Below are positions 13,133 through 13,139 of a stretch of 13,139 nt of DNA, piece by piece. This DNA is from an uncultured Erysipelotrichaceae bacterium (GTDB taxonomy: Bacteria; Bacillota_I; Bacilli_A; RF39; UBA660). How positions within the stretch are numbered: position 1 is the stretch's first letter; each line of letters starts with the position of its first letter. The translations under genes and the position numbers were made by a program. A model generated the notes under the pieces. That model worked only from the letters and a program-made list of their open reading frames with translations. It was not told the DNA's origin and ran no database searches. The stretch lies in assembly GCA_902797005.1 (NCBI GenBank), contig CADBRE010000018.1:1-13139 (forward strand), read 5' to 3'.

Positions 13133-13139
13133 TTTAAAC

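Noticed and set aside
1..13139. Use of TGA as a tryptophan codon (Mycoplasma-type code)
   Set aside because: Trp is encoded by TGG in all genes seen and no gene contains in-frame TGA.

Overview
The window is an AT-rich stretch of chromosome from a low-GC Gram-positive (Firmicutes/Bacillota-type) bacterium. The signs are strong AAGGAGG-type ribosome binding sites, extended -10 promoters of the TGnTATAAT kind, AT-rich codon use, a PASTA-domain penicillin-binding protein, and a division and cell wall (dcw) cluster in the Firmicutes style. Tryptophan is read from TGG throughout, so the standard bacterial code applies. I cannot place it to genus. An uncultured gut Bacilli/Erysipelotrichia-type lineage would fit, but that is only an impression.

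Layout, all genes on the + strand: the 3' end of a class B PBP with one PASTA domain (1-462); mraY (533-1525); ftsW (1643-2719); a 400-base structured intergenic region; an ORF6N-domain gene with a phospholipase-D-like tail (3119-3976), which is foreign to a dcw cluster; murG (4075-5124); ftsQ/divIB (5158-5832); a CBS/DRTGG-regulated family II pyrophosphatase (5844-7463); a terminator; a strong promoter with ftsA (7552-8781) and ftsZ (8795-9856); a terminator; two tandem membrane-anchored paralogs (9943-10827 and 10906-11694) that share a promoter, leader and N-terminal anchor but have unrelated outer domains; a terminator; and an AAA ATPase of the DUF4143 type (11816-13132) whose promoter overlaps a 14-bp perfect inverted repeat.

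The core genes work together. MraY and MurG make lipid I and lipid II on the inner membrane face. FtsW polymerises lipid II and the PBP cross-links it at the septum. FtsQ links the periplasm-side divisome to the membrane. FtsA and FtsZ form the cytoplasmic ring. The pyrophosphatase may pull biosynthetic reactions forward and carries an adenine-nucleotide-sensing module. No murD, murE, murF, murB or murC is present between these genes, so the cluster is reduced or scattered.

The accessory features most worth attention are the modular duplicated pair after ftsZ, the ORF6N/PLD gene with its long structured leader and an internal 27-bp palindrome, and the inverted repeat at the ATPase promoter. 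I did not see a clear multi-gene defence system, CRISPR array, tRNA, rRNA or insertion sequence.
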